Assembly: GCF_012163135.1 (NCBI RefSeq)
Contig: NZ_JAAVUP010000006.1
Span: 62,001 to 126,000, forward strand
Length of the DNA stretch: 64,000 nt
From: Neoroseomonas oryzicola
GTDB lineage: Bacteria; Pseudomonadota; Alphaproteobacteria; Acetobacterales; Acetobacteraceae
Reading direction: 5' to 3'
Shown: one piece after another, positions 41,010-51,867 of the stretch
Layout of the letters: the number at the start of each line of letters is the position of its first letter
Numbering within the stretch: the stretch's first letter is position 1
The notes under the pieces: model-generated
What the model was told of the DNA's origin: nothing
Databases searched by the model: none
The model's input: only the letters and a program-made list of their open reading frames with translations
Translations under genes and position numbers: made by a program

Positions 41010-42275
41010 GTGCCGCGCCGGCTCGACCCGGCGGCGCCGGACCTGGCCGGCCTCATTCGCCCCGGCGACCAGGTCCTCTGGGGCCAGGTGACGGCCGAAC
41101 CTCCGACCCTCGTCGACGCGATGGTCGCGCAGCGCGACGCCCTCGGCCCCTTCTCGGTGTTCCTCGGCACCGGCATGGGCCGCGCGCTGCGACCCGAACA
41201 CGCCGACCACATCCGCATGACCGGCCTCGGCGGCCTCGGCACCGCGCGCGCGCTGGCGAGCGCCGGCGTGCTCGACGTCCTGCCCGTCCATGGCGGCCAG
41301 GCCGGCCGCCTGATCGCACAGGGCCGCATCCGCTGCGACGTGGCGCTGCTGATGCTCTCCCCGCCCGGACCGGATGGCCGGCACAGCCTCGGCTGCGTGG
41401 TGGACTACGTGGATGCCGCCATCGCCGCCGCGCGCACCGTGATCGCGGAAGTCAGCCCGCGCGTCCCCTACACCTTCGGCCACGACACGATCAGCCCGGA
41501 CCGCATCGACGCGATCCTCGAGACCGACCGCGCACCCTACGTCACCCAACCATCCCGCATCGGTGACGCCGGCCGCGCCATCGCCGCCCATGTCGCCGCG
41601 CTGATCGAGGACGGCAGCACCATCCAGACCGGCCTTGGCGAACTGCCCGAAGCGATCCTTGAAGGTCTCTCCGGTCATCGCGACCTCGGCCTGCATTCCG
41701 GCATCCTCGGCGATGCCGGCATGGCGCTGATCCAGCGCGGCGTGCTGACCAACGCGCGCAAGCCGCTCGACACCGGCCGCAGCGTCGCGACCACGCTGGT
41801 CGGCAGCGAGGCCCTCTACGCCTTCGCCCATCGCAACCCGGACGTGCTGGTGCGATCCTGCGGCTACACCCATGCGGACGCGGTGCTGGCGCAACTGCCG
41901 CGCCTCGTCGCCATCAACTCGGCGGTCGAGGTCGATCTCACCGGCCAGGTGAATGCCGAGCAGGCCGGCCGTGCGATCGTCGGCGGCATCGGCGGCCAGG
42001 CGGATTTCGCCCGCGCGGCATCGCGCTCGCAGGGCGGCTGTTCCATCATCGCGCTGCCGGCCCGCGCCTCGGGCGGGGCCAGCCGCATCGTCGCGCGGCT
42101 GTCCGGCCCTGTGACGACGCCGCGCGCCGATGTCGACGTGGTGGTGACGGAATTCGGCGCCGCGGACCTGCGCGGCTGCACGCTGTCGGAACGCCGCCGG
42201 CGCCTCCTCGCGATCGCCGCGCCCGAGGCGCGCGAGGGGCTGGACCGCGCAGTGCGGGAGGAAGGATCGGAATGA
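41010..42275 (+). CDS. Acetyl-CoA hydrolase/transferase family protein
   Basis: This is a 421-residue protein of the acetyl-CoA hydrolase/4-hydroxybutyrate CoA-transferase family. INSAVEVDLTGQVN carries the probable nucleophilic Glu that forms a CoA thioester. The following GGIGGQADFARAASRS and VVTEFGAADLRG are family hallmarks. It would activate the pathway acid by taking CoA from another thioester, or hydrolyse a thioester. The GTG start lies immediately after the dehydrogenase TAG. The stop overlaps the next ATG (ATGA). Confidence 0.87.
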   Translation: MPRRLDPAAPDLAGLIRPGDQVLWGQVTAEPPTLVDAMVAQRDALGPFSVFLGTGMGRALRPEHADHIRMTGLGGLGTARALASAGVLDVLPVHGGQAGRLIAQGRIRCDVALLMLSPPGPDGRHSLGCVVDYVDAAIAAARTVIAEVSPRVPYTFGHDTISPDRIDAILETDRAPYVTQPSRIGDAGRAIAAHVAALIEDGSTIQTGLGELPEAILEGLSGHRDLGLHSGILGDAGMALIQRGVLTNARKPLDTGRSVATTLVGSEALYAFAHRNPDVLVRSCGYTHADAVLAQLPRLVAINSAVEVDLTGQVNAEQAGRAIVGGIGGQADFARAASRSQGGCSIIALPARASGGASRIVARLSGPVTTPRADVDVVVTEFGAADLRGCTLSERRRRLLAIAAPEAREGLDRAVREEGSE

Positions 42276-43504
42276 CGCAGCAGACCAAGGACATGCCCGG
42301 CCGCGGCTTCGGCGCGCTGGCCGGCATCCGCGTGCTGGACCTGACGGCCGTGCTGATGGGTCCCTTCTGCACGCAGATCCTCGCCGACCACGGCGCAGAG
42401 GTGATCAAGGTCGAAAGCCCCGAAGGCGACACGACGCGCCAGCTGCCGGTCTCCCGGGCGCCGGGGCTGGGGGCGATGTTCTACAATCTCAACCGGGGCA
42501 AGCGCGGCCTGGCGCTCGACCTGAAGCGCCCCGAGGCGCGTGCCGCCCTGCTGCGCCTCGCGGAATCCGCCGACGTCTTCATCCACGCCATGCGATCGGA
42601 CGCGATCGCGCGCCTCGGCCTCACCTATGCCGACATCGCGGCGGTGAACCCGCGCATCGTCTATGCGAATGTCTACGGCTTCTCGCGCCGCGGGCCCTAT
42701 GCCAAGGGCCCGGCCTATGACGACACCATCCAGGCGATGTCGGGCATGGCGGCGCTGCAGGGGCGGATGCTCGGCGCGCCGTCCTATTCGGCGACGCTGG
42801 TCGCGGACAAGGTCTCGGGCCTCACCGCGCTTTACGCCGTGCTGATGGCGCTGCTGCACCGCGCCCGCACCGGCGAGGGCCAGGAGATCGAGGTCGCGAT
42901 GTTCGAGACCATGGCGAACTTCGTGCTGACCGATCACATCAACGGCGCGTTGTTCGATCCGCCGGAGGGCGAGCCCGTCTATTCGCGCGCCGCCTCCCCC
43001 AACCGCCGTCCCTACCGCACCTCGGATGGCTGGGTCGCGGCGCTGATCTACACCGACAAGCATTGGCGCGCCTTCCTCGACGTCGCGGGCCAGCCCGCCT
43101 GGGCGAAGGACCCGCGCTTCGCCACGCTGAAGGACCGCGCCAAGGTGATCGACGAGGTCTATGCCCGCATCGGCGAGACGCTCGTCGCGCGCAGCACCGC
43201 CGAATGGCTCGACGCCTTCGCCCGCGCCGAGATCCCGGCCGCCCCCGTCAACGAGACCTCCGCCCTGCTGCGCGACCCGCATCTCGAGGCCGTCGGCTTC
43301 TTCACCGCGCAGGAAACCCCGCTCGGCACCGTCCGATTCCCGGGCATGCCGGCCTGGTTCTCCCGCACCCCCGGGCAGATCACCAACCCCGCACCGGCGC
43401 TCGGCGCCGACGGCCGCGCCGTGCTGGCCGAAGGCGGCTTCACCGAGGCCGAGATCGACGCCCTGCGCGCCTCCGGCGCCCTTGTCCTGCCGGAGGCGTC
43501 GTGA
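42272..43504 (+). CDS. CaiB/BaiF type III CoA-transferase
   Basis: This is a 410-residue family III CoA-transferase. The N-terminal domain begins [20 protein letters not shown], the catalytic Asp is probably Asp150 in [12 protein letters not shown], and [14 protein letters not shown] is typical. It transfers CoA between acids through an Asp-CoA anhydride mechanism. It overlaps both neighbours by 4 bp (ATGA, GTGA), showing tight coupling. The donor and acceptor acids are unknown. Confidence 0.92.
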   Translation: MTQQTKDMPGRGFGALAGIRVLDLTAVLMGPFCTQILADHGAEVIKVESPEGDTTRQLPVSRAPGLGAMFYNLNRGKRGLALDLKRPEARAALLRLAESADVFIHAMRSDAIARLGLTYADIAAVNPRIVYANVYGFSRRGPYAKGPAYDDTIQAMSGMAALQGRMLGAPSYSATLVADKVSGLTALYAVLMALLHRARTGEGQEIEVAMFETMANFVLTDHINGALFDPPEGEPVYSRAASPNRRPYRTSDGWVAALIYTDKHWRAFLDVAGQPAWAKDPRFATLKDRAKVIDEVYARIGETLVARSTAEWLDAFARAEIPAAPVNETSALLRDPHLEAVGFFTAQETPLGTVRFPGMPAWFSRTPGQITNPAPALGADGRAVLAEGGFTEAEIDALRASGALVLPEAS

Positions 43505-44673
43505 GCGCGCCGCGCCAGGGCCCGCTCGCCGGGATCAAGGTGGTGGAGCTCGCCGGCATCGGGCCGGCGCCGATGTGCGCCATGCTGCTCGCCGATCTCG
43601 GCGCGACGGTGCTGCGCATCGACCGTCCGGAGCCGCCAGAACTCGGCATCCCGCGCCCGCTGCGCCACAATCTGATCCTGCGCGGGCGGCCCTGCCTCGC
43701 CCTCGACCTCAAGCGTCCCGAAGGCCGCGACCTGGCGCTGCGCCTGATCGAGGAATCCGACGCGCTGATCGAAGGCTTCCGCCCCGGCGTGACCGAGCGC
43801 CTCGGCCTCGGTCCGGAGGACTGCCTCGCGCGCAATCCACGCCTCGTCTACGGCCGCATGACCGGCTGGGGCCAGCACGGGCCGCTCGCCCAGGCCGCGG
43901 GCCACGACCTCAACTACATCGCGCTGACCGGCGCGCTGGATGCGATCGGCCGCGAGGGGCAGCCCCCGACGCCGCCGCTCAACCTCGTCGGCGATTTCGG
44001 TGGCGGGTCGATGTATCTCGCGGTCGGCATCCTGGCGGCGATCATCTCGGCCCGCACCACGGGGCGGGGCCAGGTGGTCGACGCCGCCATCGTCGACGGC
44101 ACCGCCCATCTGATGACCGGCTTCCACGGCCTGCTCGCCGCCGGGCTGTTCAACGCACAGCGCGGCACAAACCTGCTCGACTCCGGCGCGCCCTTCTACG
44201 ATTGCTACGAATGCGCGGACGGACGCTGGGTCTCGATCGCGCCCATCGAAGGCCGCTTCCACGCGGAGCTGCTGCAGCGCCTCGGCATCGATACGGCAGA
44301 CTTCCCCGCGCAATCCGACCGCGCCCGCTGGCCCGAGGCGCGCGCGCGCCTCGCCGCCGCGATCCGCACGCGTACGCGCGACGAATGGTCCGCGCTGCTC
44401 GAAGGCACCGATGCCTGCTTCGCGCCAGTGCTGAGCATGGCCGAGGCCGCGCAACACCCGCACATGCAGGCGCGCGGCACCTATCTGGAGGTCGATGGCG
44501 TCGTCCAGCCCGCCCCGGCGCCGCGCTTCAGCCGCACGCCGCCGGACACGCCGACGCCGCCGCAGCCGGCCGATCCGGCCTCGGCCGCCGCAGCGCTGGA
44601 AGCCTGGCTGCCGGCAGAGGAGATCGCCGCGTGGCTCGCCGCTATTCCAGCCGCAGCCCGCGCGCCTGGATGA
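43501..44673 (+). CDS. CaiB/BaiF family, alpha-methylacyl-CoA racemase-like
   Basis: This is a 390-residue protein that follows the alpha-methylacyl-CoA racemase pattern rather than a transferase pattern. It has [19 protein letters not shown] with catalytic His135 and [11 protein letters not shown] with catalytic Asp165, spaced as in the mycobacterial racemase (His126/Asp156). It would epimerise a 2-methyl-branched acyl-CoA before dehydrogenation. It starts at a GTG overlapping the previous stop. Its last 32 bp overlap the end of the convergent Bug gene. Confidence 0.88.
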   Translation: MSAPRQGPLAGIKVVELAGIGPAPMCAMLLADLGATVLRIDRPEPPELGIPRPLRHNLILRGRPCLALDLKRPEGRDLALRLIEESDALIEGFRPGVTERLGLGPEDCLARNPRLVYGRMTGWGQHGPLAQAAGHDLNYIALTGALDAIGREGQPPTPPLNLVGDFGGGSMYLAVGILAAIISARTTGRGQVVDAAIVDGTAHLMTGFHGLLAAGLFNAQRGTNLLDSGAPFYDCYECADGRWVSIAPIEGRFHAELLQRLGIDTADFPAQSDRARWPEARARLAAAIRTRTRDEWSALLEGTDACFAPVLSMAEAAQHPHMQARGTYLEVDGVVQPAPAPRFSRTPPDTPTPPQPADPASAAAALEAWLPAEEIAAWLAAIPAAARAPG

Positions 44674-45613
44674 AGGCGCCCCACACGCGGCTTTCCTCCT
44701 CCAGCCGCGCGCGGAGTTCCGCCGCCGTCGAGAACAACGGCTCGAGATCCGCGGCATCGAGCCGCGCCCGCACGCCCGGATCCATCAGCGCCGTGCGCGT
44801 CGCGGCGTTGAGCCGCTGCACCGCCGCGTCCGGCATCCCCGCCGGCCCGACCAGGGCGAACCAGCCCGGGCAGATCGGGCCCGGATAGCCGGCCTCGGCC
44901 TGGGTCGGCACCTCGGGCAGCACCGGCGTCCGCGCCTCCCGCACCACCGCCAGCGGCACCACCTGTCCGCCACGGATCAGCGGCAGCGCGATGCCCAGCA
45001 CCGCCGTCATCGCATCCACCTGGCCCGAGGCCACGGCCGTCATCGCCTGCGGCGACCCGCCGAAGGGCACATGCGTCATTTTCACGCCGGCGCGCTCGGC
45101 CAGCATCTCCATCGCGAGATGCGTCGTGTTGGCGATGCCGGCGGAGGAGAAGGTCAGCTTCTCCGGTTCCACGCGCGCCTTGTCGATCATCTGGCGCAGC
45201 GTGGTGAAGCCGCTCTGCTTGCTCGCGATGACGACGAAGGCGGTGTTCGTCACCGGCGCGATGTAGGTGAAGTCCTTGAGCGGATCGTAGGGCAGGTTGC
45301 GATAGAGATGCTGGTTGAAGGCCACCATCGACACGCCCGGCAGCATCAGCGTCTGCCCGTCGGGCCGCTGCTGCTTCACATAGGTCGCGGCGATCGATCC
45401 GTTCGCGCCGGGGCGGTTCTCCACCACGATCGGCTGGCCGAGCTCGCGCGCCATGATCTCGGCCATCGAGCGCAGGATGATGTCGCCCGAGGACCCAGCC
45501 GCCTGCGGCATGACCACGCGGATCGGCCCCGAGGGCGACCAAGCCTGCGCCGAAGCAAGCCGCGGCACCAGCAGCGGCAGGACAGGCAAGGCACGTCGTG
45601 TCAGTTTCATCAT
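44642..45613 (-). CDS. Bug/TctC family tripartite tricarboxylate-type binding protein
   Basis: This 323-residue periplasmic binding protein has a signal peptide ([23 protein letters not shown]). Bug features are [19 protein letters not shown] and [18 protein letters not shown]. It follows the CocE-type hydrolase by 17 bp on the same strand and could be the last gene of that ABC-transporter run, although it belongs to a different transport class. Its 3' end overlaps the racemase-like gene by 32 bp in the convergent direction. No TctA/B partners are visible. Confidence 0.9.
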   Translation of the reverse strand: MMKLTRRALPVLPLLVPRLASAQAWSPSGPIRVVMPQAAGSSGDIILRSMAEIMARELGQPIVVENRPGANGSIAATYVKQQRPDGQTLMLPGVSMVAFNQHLYRNLPYDPLKDFTYIAPVTNTAFVVIASKQSGFTTLRQMIDKARVEPEKLTFSSAGIANTTHLAMEMLAERAGVKMTHVPFGGSPQAMTAVASGQVDAMTAVLGIALPLIRGGQVVPLAVVREARTPVLPEVPTQAEAGYPGPICPGWFALVGPAGMPDAAVQRLNAATRTALMDPGVRARLDAADLEPLFSTAAELRARLEEESRVWGAFIQARGLRLE

Positions 45614-45630
45614 TGGTCGGCCCCCGGCAA

Positions 45631-47466
45631 TCAGGCGGTCAGTCTGGACGGCGCGGCGGCGGGGCGCCAGGGCAGATGCAGGCGCGACGCGCCCTGCCCC
45701 GTCACCACCGTCAGCAGCGGCGGACGGCCATGCGGATGCTGGCCGATATGGTCGGCGTCGGTGCCGCTGACCGACAGGCGGACACGGCTGCCGCGCGCGA
45801 AGGTCCAGCCGGTCGGCAGCAGCGGGACGCGGATCGTCTCCGCCACGCCCGGCACCATCGGCCGCGCATCGGCGCGCGCGAAGCTGCGCCAGGGCCAGGT
45901 GCAGACATACTCCGGGGGATGCGGCGCCTCGGCGCGATGGATCAGCCGCAGCAGGCCCTCGGTCACGTAGCGCACGGTGCCGTCGGCCTCGACCTCGCTC
46001 AGATAGACCATCAAGGAGGCATCGGGCTCGGAACTCGCGACGGTCAGCTCCGCGATGGCATGCCCGGTCAACGCCATGGCATCGTCCAGCGACGCGGTGG
46101 TCCAGCTCGTCAGCCGCGCTTCGCGCGCCTGCCAGTCGGTATGGTAGGCGCGCGCATCGATGGCGGCGATGCGCTCATAGCGCGTGCCCGAGCCACTGCC
46201 CCAGCGCGGATCGGTGCGATGTGCGACCTGGCCCGGCGCATCGTCGAAGCCGCCGCCGGCGCCGAGCGCAAGCGTCGTCGCCTCGCCATGCAGCGGCCAT
46301 TGCGCCGCCGCCTCCCAGGTCTCGGCATGCTGGTGGAAGACGTGCACCGGCGCCTCGGCGGCGAGGCCCGTCTGGCGCTCCATCAGGTATTCGTCGAAGA
46401 AGCGGATCAGTTCCGCGACGAGCGGGAAATCCGGCGTCTCCCCCGCCCGCCAGGGCGAGGTGTTGATCCGCGCCCCATGGTCCCACGGCCCCAGCAGCAG
46501 GTGTCGCCGGTTCCCCGCCATGGTCAGGTAGCGCGCGATCGCCGCATTGGCGTAGCCCGCCCCGTCCATCCAACCCGAGACGCAGTAGATCGCGACCTCC
46601 GGACGGATGCCCTGCCGGTAGTGGTAGGGCGAGATATTCGCGACCGTGAAGGACGGATCGTAGGGCAACGCCTCGTCGCGATAGGGGAAGCCGCCGATGA
46701 AGGCCGGCTGGCGCACATTGCCCGCATGTTCCTCGAGCGCCGCGCGCAGCAGGCTGCCATCCGTGTCCTCATCCACCGGTGCCGGGCCGCAGAGCGCCGG
46801 ATCGGCGAAGTAGGACACGCGGCGCAGCATGTCGCGCCGGTCCTGGTCCATCGCGACCATCAGGTCGTCGTAATCCTGCGCGAGTGCCGAGAGCAGGATG
46901 CCGCCCGGCCAGTAATGATCCGACCAGGTGTCCCACACCGCGAACAGCGGCGCGATCGCCTTGACGGAGGGATGCCCCGTCGAGGCCAGGAAGTCGCTCG
47001 CCGCGCCCGGATAGGAGATCCCCGTCGCGCCGAGCCGCCCGTCGCTCCAGGGCTGCGCCGCCATCCAGTCGGCGATGATCGCGCTGTCCGCGCGTTCGCG
47101 CGGGGAGCGGAAACTGTCGCGCGTGCCGAAGCTCGCCCCCGTGCCGCGCGCATCGACGACGACGAGCGCATAGCCGCGCGGCACGAAGGCATCGCGGAAC
47201 TTCGCGGCGTTGGGGCAGGCTTCCGCCGTCGCACCGGGCGCCAGCGCGAAGCGCCGGTAATAGGGCGTGTGGATCAGGATCGCCGGCAGCGGCCCCGTCG
47301 CACCTTCCGGCAGCCAGACATCGACGGCAATGCGCACCCCGTCGGGCATCGGCACGTAGCAGGATACCTGCGGGCGGGGTGGCAGCGCATACTCGGCGGG
47401 ACGGTTCGCGAGATAAGCGCTCGGCGGCACGCGCCAGGCGCTGCCATTGGTGTCGGTATCGGCCAT
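45631..47466 (-). CDS. CocE/NonD family alpha/beta hydrolase
   Basis: This is a 611-residue serine hydrolase of the CocE/X-Pro dipeptidyl-peptidase (S15) family. The nucleophile elbow is GISYPG, the oxyanion region VVVDARGTGASFG, the catalytic His lies in LLGPWDHGARIN, and a C-terminal jelly-roll domain starts near 370. The family cleaves esters, amides or Xaa-Pro bonds. It has no signal peptide. It lies 42 bp after the ATPase gene of an ABC importer, so it probably processes the imported ligand in the cytoplasm. The ATG is preceded by a normal start region; an upstream extension is unlikely. Confidence 0.88.
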   Translation of the reverse strand: MADTDTNGSAWRVPPSAYLANRPAEYALPPRPQVSCYVPMPDGVRIAVDVWLPEGATGPLPAILIHTPYYRRFALAPGATAEACPNAAKFRDAFVPRGYALVVVDARGTGASFGTRDSFRSPRERADSAIIADWMAAQPWSDGRLGATGISYPGAASDFLASTGHPSVKAIAPLFAVWDTWSDHYWPGGILLSALAQDYDDLMVAMDQDRRDMLRRVSYFADPALCGPAPVDEDTDGSLLRAALEEHAGNVRQPAFIGGFPYRDEALPYDPSFTVANISPYHYRQGIRPEVAIYCVSGWMDGAGYANAAIARYLTMAGNRRHLLLGPWDHGARINTSPWRAGETPDFPLVAELIRFFDEYLMERQTGLAAEAPVHVFHQHAETWEAAAQWPLHGEATTLALGAGGGFDDAPGQVAHRTDPRWGSGSGTRYERIAAIDARAYHTDWQAREARLTSWTTASLDDAMALTGHAIAELTVASSEPDASLMVYLSEVEADGTVRYVTEGLLRLIHRAEAPHPPEYVCTWPWRSFARADARPMVPGVAETIRVPLLPTGWTFARGSRVRLSVSGTDADHIGQHPHGRPPLLTVVTGQGASRLHLPWRPAAAPSRLTA

Positions 47467-47508
47467 GGCGCGAGGGTGGCCTCGCACCCGCGTCGCGTCA
47501 AACGGCCA

Positions 47509-48477
47509 TCAGCCGTGCAGGTGGCACGCCACGCCGCCGCCGCCCGCGGCGGAGGTCCAGCGCGGCGCCGTGGTCGAGCACACCGGCATCGCCTGCGCGC
47601 AGCGCGGATGGAAGGGGCAGCCTGGCGGCGGGTTCGCCGCGGAGGGAATCTCTCCCACGATACGTGGCAGCACGCCGCGCTGTGCCGGGTCCGGCACGGG
47701 CGAGGCCTCCCGCAGCATCTTCGCGTAGGGGTGCAGCGGATCGGCCAGCACCCGGCCCGACGGCCCTTCCTCCACGATTCGGCCGAGATACATCACCGCC
47801 ACGCGGTCGCAGAACCAGCGCACCACGGACAGGTCGTGGCTGACAAACAGGAAGGACAGCCCGCGCCGTTCGCGCAACTGCTTCAGCAGCAACAGCACCT
47901 GCGCCTGCACCGAGACGTCGAGCGCGCTGACCGGCTCATCCGCCACGATCAGCTCCGGTTCCAACGTCAGCGCGCGCGCGATGCCGATGCGCTGCCGCTG
48001 CCCGCCGGAGAATTCATGCGGCAGCCGATCCAACGCGCCCGGCGGCAGCCCCACCTCCTCGAGCAGCGCGGCGGCCCGGTCGCGCGCGTCGCGTCCCGTG
48101 GCGATGCCATGCACCCGCATCGGCTCCATCAGCGCGGACCCGATGGTCTGACGCGGATCGAGCGAGGAATAGGGATCCTGGAAGACGATCTGCATCTTCC
48201 GCCGCAGCGCCTTCAGCGCCGAACCGCGCGCCGAGCGCACATCCTGCCCGCGATAGGTGACCTGCCCCGCATCGGGTTCGATCAGCCGCAGCAGCGCGCG
48301 CGCCGCCGTGGACTTGCCGCAGCCGGATTCACCCACCAGGCCGAAGGCCTCGCCCGGCGCGATGGTGAAGGAGACATCCTCCACCGCGCGCACGATCACG
48401 GTGCGCGGGCGGGGGAACCCCTTGCGCTGCACGAAGTGCTTGCGCAGGCCCTGGACGGAGAGGAGCGGCTCACTCAT
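47509..48477 (-). CDS. Dipeptide/oligopeptide-type ABC transporter ATPase (DppF/OppF class)
   Basis: This is a 322-residue ATPase: Walker A GESGCGKS at 49-56, Q-loop [10 protein letters not shown], signature EFSGGQRQR, Walker [13 protein letters not shown] and the H-loop His in SHDLSVV. The C-terminal oligopeptide-type extension has a [14 protein letters not shown] pattern that in relatives can hold an Fe-S cluster or metal. It works with the OppD-type ATPase at the head of the operon and the two permeases. Its start overlaps the permease stop. Confidence 0.93.
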   Translation of the reverse strand: MSEPLLSVQGLRKHFVQRKGFPRPRTVIVRAVEDVSFTIAPGEAFGLVGESGCGKSTAARALLRLIEPDAGQVTYRGQDVRSARGSALKALRRKMQIVFQDPYSSLDPRQTIGSALMEPMRVHGIATGRDARDRAAALLEEVGLPPGALDRLPHEFSGGQRQRIGIARALTLEPELIVADEPVSALDVSVQAQVLLLLKQLRERRGLSFLFVSHDLSVVRWFCDRVAVMYLGRIVEEGPSGRVLADPLHPYAKMLREASPVPDPAQRGVLPRIVGEIPSAANPPPGCPFHPRCAQAMPVCSTTAPRWTSAAGGGGVACHLHG

Positions 48478-49348
48478 TGCGCAGCTTCGGGTCGGTGGCG
48501 TCGCGCAGCCCGTCGCCCACCATGTTGAGACCGAGCACCAGCAGCAGGATCGCCATGCCGGGGAAGATCGCGAGCCAGGGGCTGTCGAGGATGTTCTCGA
48601 ACCCGTCGCGCGTCATGCCGCCCCAGGTCGGCGTCGGCGGCTTCACGCCAAGACCGATGAAGGACAGCGACGCCTCCACGCGCACCGCCGTCGCCATCCA
48701 GAGCGAGGCCATGACCATCACCTCCGGCAGGATGTTCGGCAGGATGTGGCGGAAGATGATGCGCAGGTGGGAGTAGCCGAGCGCGTGCCCTGCCTCGACG
48801 AAGGCGCGTTCCTTCAGCGCGAGCGTCGGCGCGCGCGCGATGCGCGCAAAGGGCGCGATGGCGGTCAGCGCGATCGCCACAACCAGGTTCACCAGGTCCG
48901 GCCCCAGCAGCGCCACCACGATCAGGCCCAGGATCAATGAGGGGAAGGACAGCAGCACGTCCATCACCTGCATCACGAACAGGTCGAACCGCCCGCCGAT
49001 ATAGCCGGACACCATGCCGATCGACCCGCCGATGACGCAGGCGACCGCAATGGCCCCGAGCGAAACCGTCAGCGAGATCTGCGCTCCCCACAGCAGGCGC
49101 GACAGGATGTCCCGCCCGAACTGGTCGGTGCCGAGCGGATACTCCCCACCCGGCGGCGCGAGCCGGCTGATGATGTCCTGTTCCGCCGGATCATGCGGCG
49201 CGATCCAGGGCGCGAGGATGGCGGCCAACAGGATCACGAGGCAGATCACAGCCCCGACCAGCGTCGTCGGATTGCTGCGCGCCTTCCCCAACGCCTTGCG
49301 CCAGCCGGACACGCGCTGGATGGCGGGGGCTTCGGCGGTCGCGCTCAT
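48470..49348 (-). CDS. Dipeptide-type ABC transporter permease (DppC class)
   Basis: This is a 292-residue inner-membrane permease with about six hydrophobic helices. It has the DppC-type N-terminal segment [18 protein letters not shown] and the pattern [19 protein letters not shown], then the EAA loop ([20 protein letters not shown]). It overlaps both neighbours in the operon, by 8 bp with the ATPase and 4 bp with the other permease, showing coupled translation. Confidence 0.93.
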   Translation of the reverse strand: MSATAEAPAIQRVSGWRKALGKARSNPTTLVGAVICLVILLAAILAPWIAPHDPAEQDIISRLAPPGGEYPLGTDQFGRDILSRLLWGAQISLTVSLGAIAVACVIGGSIGMVSGYIGGRFDLFVMQVMDVLLSFPSLILGLIVVALLGPDLVNLVVAIALTAIAPFARIARAPTLALKERAFVEAGHALGYSHLRIIFRHILPNILPEVMVMASLWMATAVRVEASLSFIGLGVKPPTPTWGGMTRDGFENILDSPWLAIFPGMAILLLVLGLNMVGDGLRDATDPKLRNE

Positions 49349-50286
49349 GCCTGTTTCACCCGCGGGTCCATCACGCCGTAGAGCAGGTCGGTCACCAGGT
49401 TCACCACGACGATCAGGAAGCAGTAGATCACCATCAGCCCCTGCAGCATGGCGTAGTCACGCTGGTTCAGCGCGCCGACGATGATCTTCCCCAGGCCCGG
49501 CCGGTTGAAGACGATCTCGGTCAGCACCGAATTGCCGATCAGGATGCCGACATACAACCCGACGACGGTGACGACCGGCAGGGAGGCATTGCGTAGCCCG
49601 TGCACCCAGACCACGCGCCGCCAGGGCACCCCCTTCGCGCGCGCGGTGCGGATGTAGTCCTCGCCCAGGGAGTGCAGCATCGCGCTGCGCGTCACGCGCG
49701 TGATGTAGGCCGCCATGGTCAGCCCCAGCGCCACCGCCGGCAGCACCACCTTGTGCAGCCGGTCGCCGAAGTCGGACAGGTCGGCATTACCGATCACCGG
49801 GAACAGCCGCCAATGCAGCCCGAACAGCAGCAGCAGGTAGATGCCGGACACGAAGACCGGGAAGGACAGGCCGAGCAGCGACAGCAGCCGCGCCGCCACG
49901 TCGATCGCGCGATTGCGGTGCAGCGCCGCCCAGATGCCGACCGGCACGCCGACCACGACGCCAAGGACCATCGACGCCAGCGTCAGGTCGATGGTGTGCG
50001 GCAGCACCGCGCCCACTTCCTCGAGGATCGGCCGGCCGGTGACGAGCGAGGCGCCGAAATTCCCCGTCAGCGCATTGCTGACGAAGGTCCAGTACTGCAC
50101 CCACATCGGCTGATCGAGGCCGAGCCGCGTGCGCAGCGCCGCGGCGGCCTCGGCCGTCGCCTGGTCGCCCAGAATCACCAGCGCCGGGTCGCCGGGCACG
50201 ATGCGGACGATGATGAAGACCACCGTCAGCACCGCGAGCAGCGTCGGCACGGCCGCGAGCAGCCGCTTGGCGACGAACCAGATCAT
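49345..50286 (-). CDS. Dipeptide-type ABC transporter permease (DppB class)
   Basis: This is a 313-residue inner-membrane permease. A DppB N-terminus (VPTLLAVLTVVFIIVRIVPG) is followed by six hydrophobic segments and the EAA-type loop EDYIRTARAKGVPWRRVVW. It pairs with the DppC-class permease to form the channel. Its stop overlaps the next start (ATGA). It follows the binding-protein gene by 19 bp. Confidence 0.93.
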   Translation of the reverse strand: MIWFVAKRLLAAVPTLLAVLTVVFIIVRIVPGDPALVILGDQATAEAAAALRTRLGLDQPMWVQYWTFVSNALTGNFGASLVTGRPILEEVGAVLPHTIDLTLASMVLGVVVGVPVGIWAALHRNRAIDVAARLLSLLGLSFPVFVSGIYLLLLFGLHWRLFPVIGNADLSDFGDRLHKVVLPAVALGLTMAAYITRVTRSAMLHSLGEDYIRTARAKGVPWRRVVWVHGLRNASLPVVTVVGLYVGILIGNSVLTEIVFNRPGLGKIIVGALNQRDYAMLQGLMVIYCFLIVVVNLVTDLLYGVMDPRVKQA

Positions 50287-50305
50287 CGGCCGCCCGCGCC
50301 GCCCC

Positions 50306-51847
50306 TCACCGCAGCCGCGAGGCTTCGGTGATCTGCGGGCCGAGGCTCAGCGAGCCGCGGAGCTGATAGCCGTAGTCGACATTGTCGCGACGGGCGAAGA
50401 CCAGCAGCGTCTCGATCAGCGGGATGCCGCAGACATTCTCCACCAGCTTGCGCTGCGCCGTCGCCCAGAGCCGGAGCTGTTCGGCCCGATCGGTCGAGAC
50501 CCGCGCCGCGTCGATCTCGGCATCGGCCATGCCGCAATGCGAGAAGTTCGTCACGGCGGTCGGCGTGCCGACGATGCTGCGCGAATGGTAGAACTGCGTC
50601 AGGTAGATGTCCGCGATCGGGAATCGCGCCGCCGAGTAGTAGACCAGCGGCGAGAGATTCTGTCGGATCTGCTGGTGAAAGGTCGCGTGCTCGACCACCT
50701 GCAGGTCGAGCGTGATGCCCGCGCGGCGCAGCTGCTGTTGGATCACCTGCATCGCCGCCAGCATCTCCGGCAGCTGGGTGTGCACCACGCGCACCGTCAG
50801 CCCGTTCGGATACCCGGCCTCGGCCAGCAGGGCGCGGGCTCGGTTCAGGTCATGCGGCAGCAACCCGTTGTCCGCCGTGAAGCCGAGGTAGCCGCGCGGC
50901 ACCAGCGACTGCCCCTCGCGGCTGGTGTCCTGGCCGCGCCAGCGCACCAGCTCCGCCCGGTTCACCGCCATCGCAAGCGCCTGGCGCACGCGGATGTCGT
51001 TGAACGGCGGCTGGGTGACGTTGACGTTGATGATGGCGAGCTCGGCCGGCTCGAACACGTCGACCGTGACGCCCTGCTGCTGGCGCACCCGGTTGACCCA
51101 GGTCTGGTCCGACCGCCCGTAGTTCAGGTCGAGCTCGCGGTTCTGGAAGGCCAGGTCACGCGAGGCGTCCGAGGGGATGAAGCGGTAGGAGATCCGCGCG
51201 ATCTGCGGCGCGCCGCGGAAATAGGCCGGGTTGGCGACGAACTCCGCGCTCTGGTTCGGCGTCACGCGCTCCAGCGCGAAGGGCCCCGTGCCGATCGGCG
51301 CGCGGTTGAAGCCGTCGCCCCGCTCCTCGACCGCGCGGCGGGAGACGATGAAGCCGCCGGCATAGTTGGTGAGGATGCCGAGCAGGTTCGGCACGTTCTC
51401 CTTCAGCACGATGCGCACGGTGTAGGGATCGACCGCCTCGACCGTCTCGATGGCGCGCAGGTCGGCGCTGAAGGCGCTGGTCTGGGCATTCGCCGCCTTG
51501 CGCAGGCTGAACACCACGTCATCCGCGGTCAGCTCGCCGTAATTGCCGTGGAAGCGCACGCCGCGGCGCAGGTGGAAGGTCCAGGTGCGGCCATCGGCGC
51601 TGGTCTCCCAGCGCTCCGCCAGGTCGGGCTCGATCGCGGCGGCGTCGATCGATCCGGGCGGGAAGCGCACCAGCCCGTTGAACATCCAGGGCATCGGCAC
51701 GCGATCGATGGTCGAGACGGCGAAATGCGGATCAAGCCGTCCCATGTCCTGCGCCGCCATGCCCACGCGCAGCGTGCCCTGCTGCGCCATCGCCGCCGGC
51801 GCGACCATGGCGAAGGCCGCCGCCAGCAATCCCGCGCGAAGTTTCAT
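50306..51847 (-). CDS. Peptide-type (family 5) ABC substrate-binding protein
   Basis: This 513-residue periplasmic binding protein has a Sec-type signal (MKLRAGLLAAAFAMVAPAAMA-Q). The mature part shows WTFHLRRGVRFHGNYGE and the later FNDIRVRQALAMAVNRAEL typical of family 5. Unlike three others in the window, it lies inside a complete importer operon. I chose the ATG at the signal peptide rather than one eight codons upstream. The ligand is probably released to the CocE hydrolase in the cytoplasm. Confidence 0.92.
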   Translation of the reverse strand: MKLRAGLLAAAFAMVAPAAMAQQGTLRVGMAAQDMGRLDPHFAVSTIDRVPMPWMFNGLVRFPPGSIDAAAIEPDLAERWETSADGRTWTFHLRRGVRFHGNYGELTADDVVFSLRKAANAQTSAFSADLRAIETVEAVDPYTVRIVLKENVPNLLGILTNYAGGFIVSRRAVEERGDGFNRAPIGTGPFALERVTPNQSAEFVANPAYFRGAPQIARISYRFIPSDASRDLAFQNRELDLNYGRSDQTWVNRVRQQQGVTVDVFEPAELAIINVNVTQPPFNDIRVRQALAMAVNRAELVRWRGQDTSREGQSLVPRGYLGFTADNGLLPHDLNRARALLAEAGYPNGLTVRVVHTQLPEMLAAMQVIQQQLRRAGITLDLQVVEHATFHQQIRQNLSPLVYYSAARFPIADIYLTQFYHSRSIVGTPTAVTNFSHCGMADAEIDAARVSTDRAEQLRLWATAQRKLVENVCGIPLIETLLVFARRDNVDYGYQLRGSLSLGPQITEASRLR

Positions 51848-51867
51848 TGTCCCAGTCTCCCTGTTCG

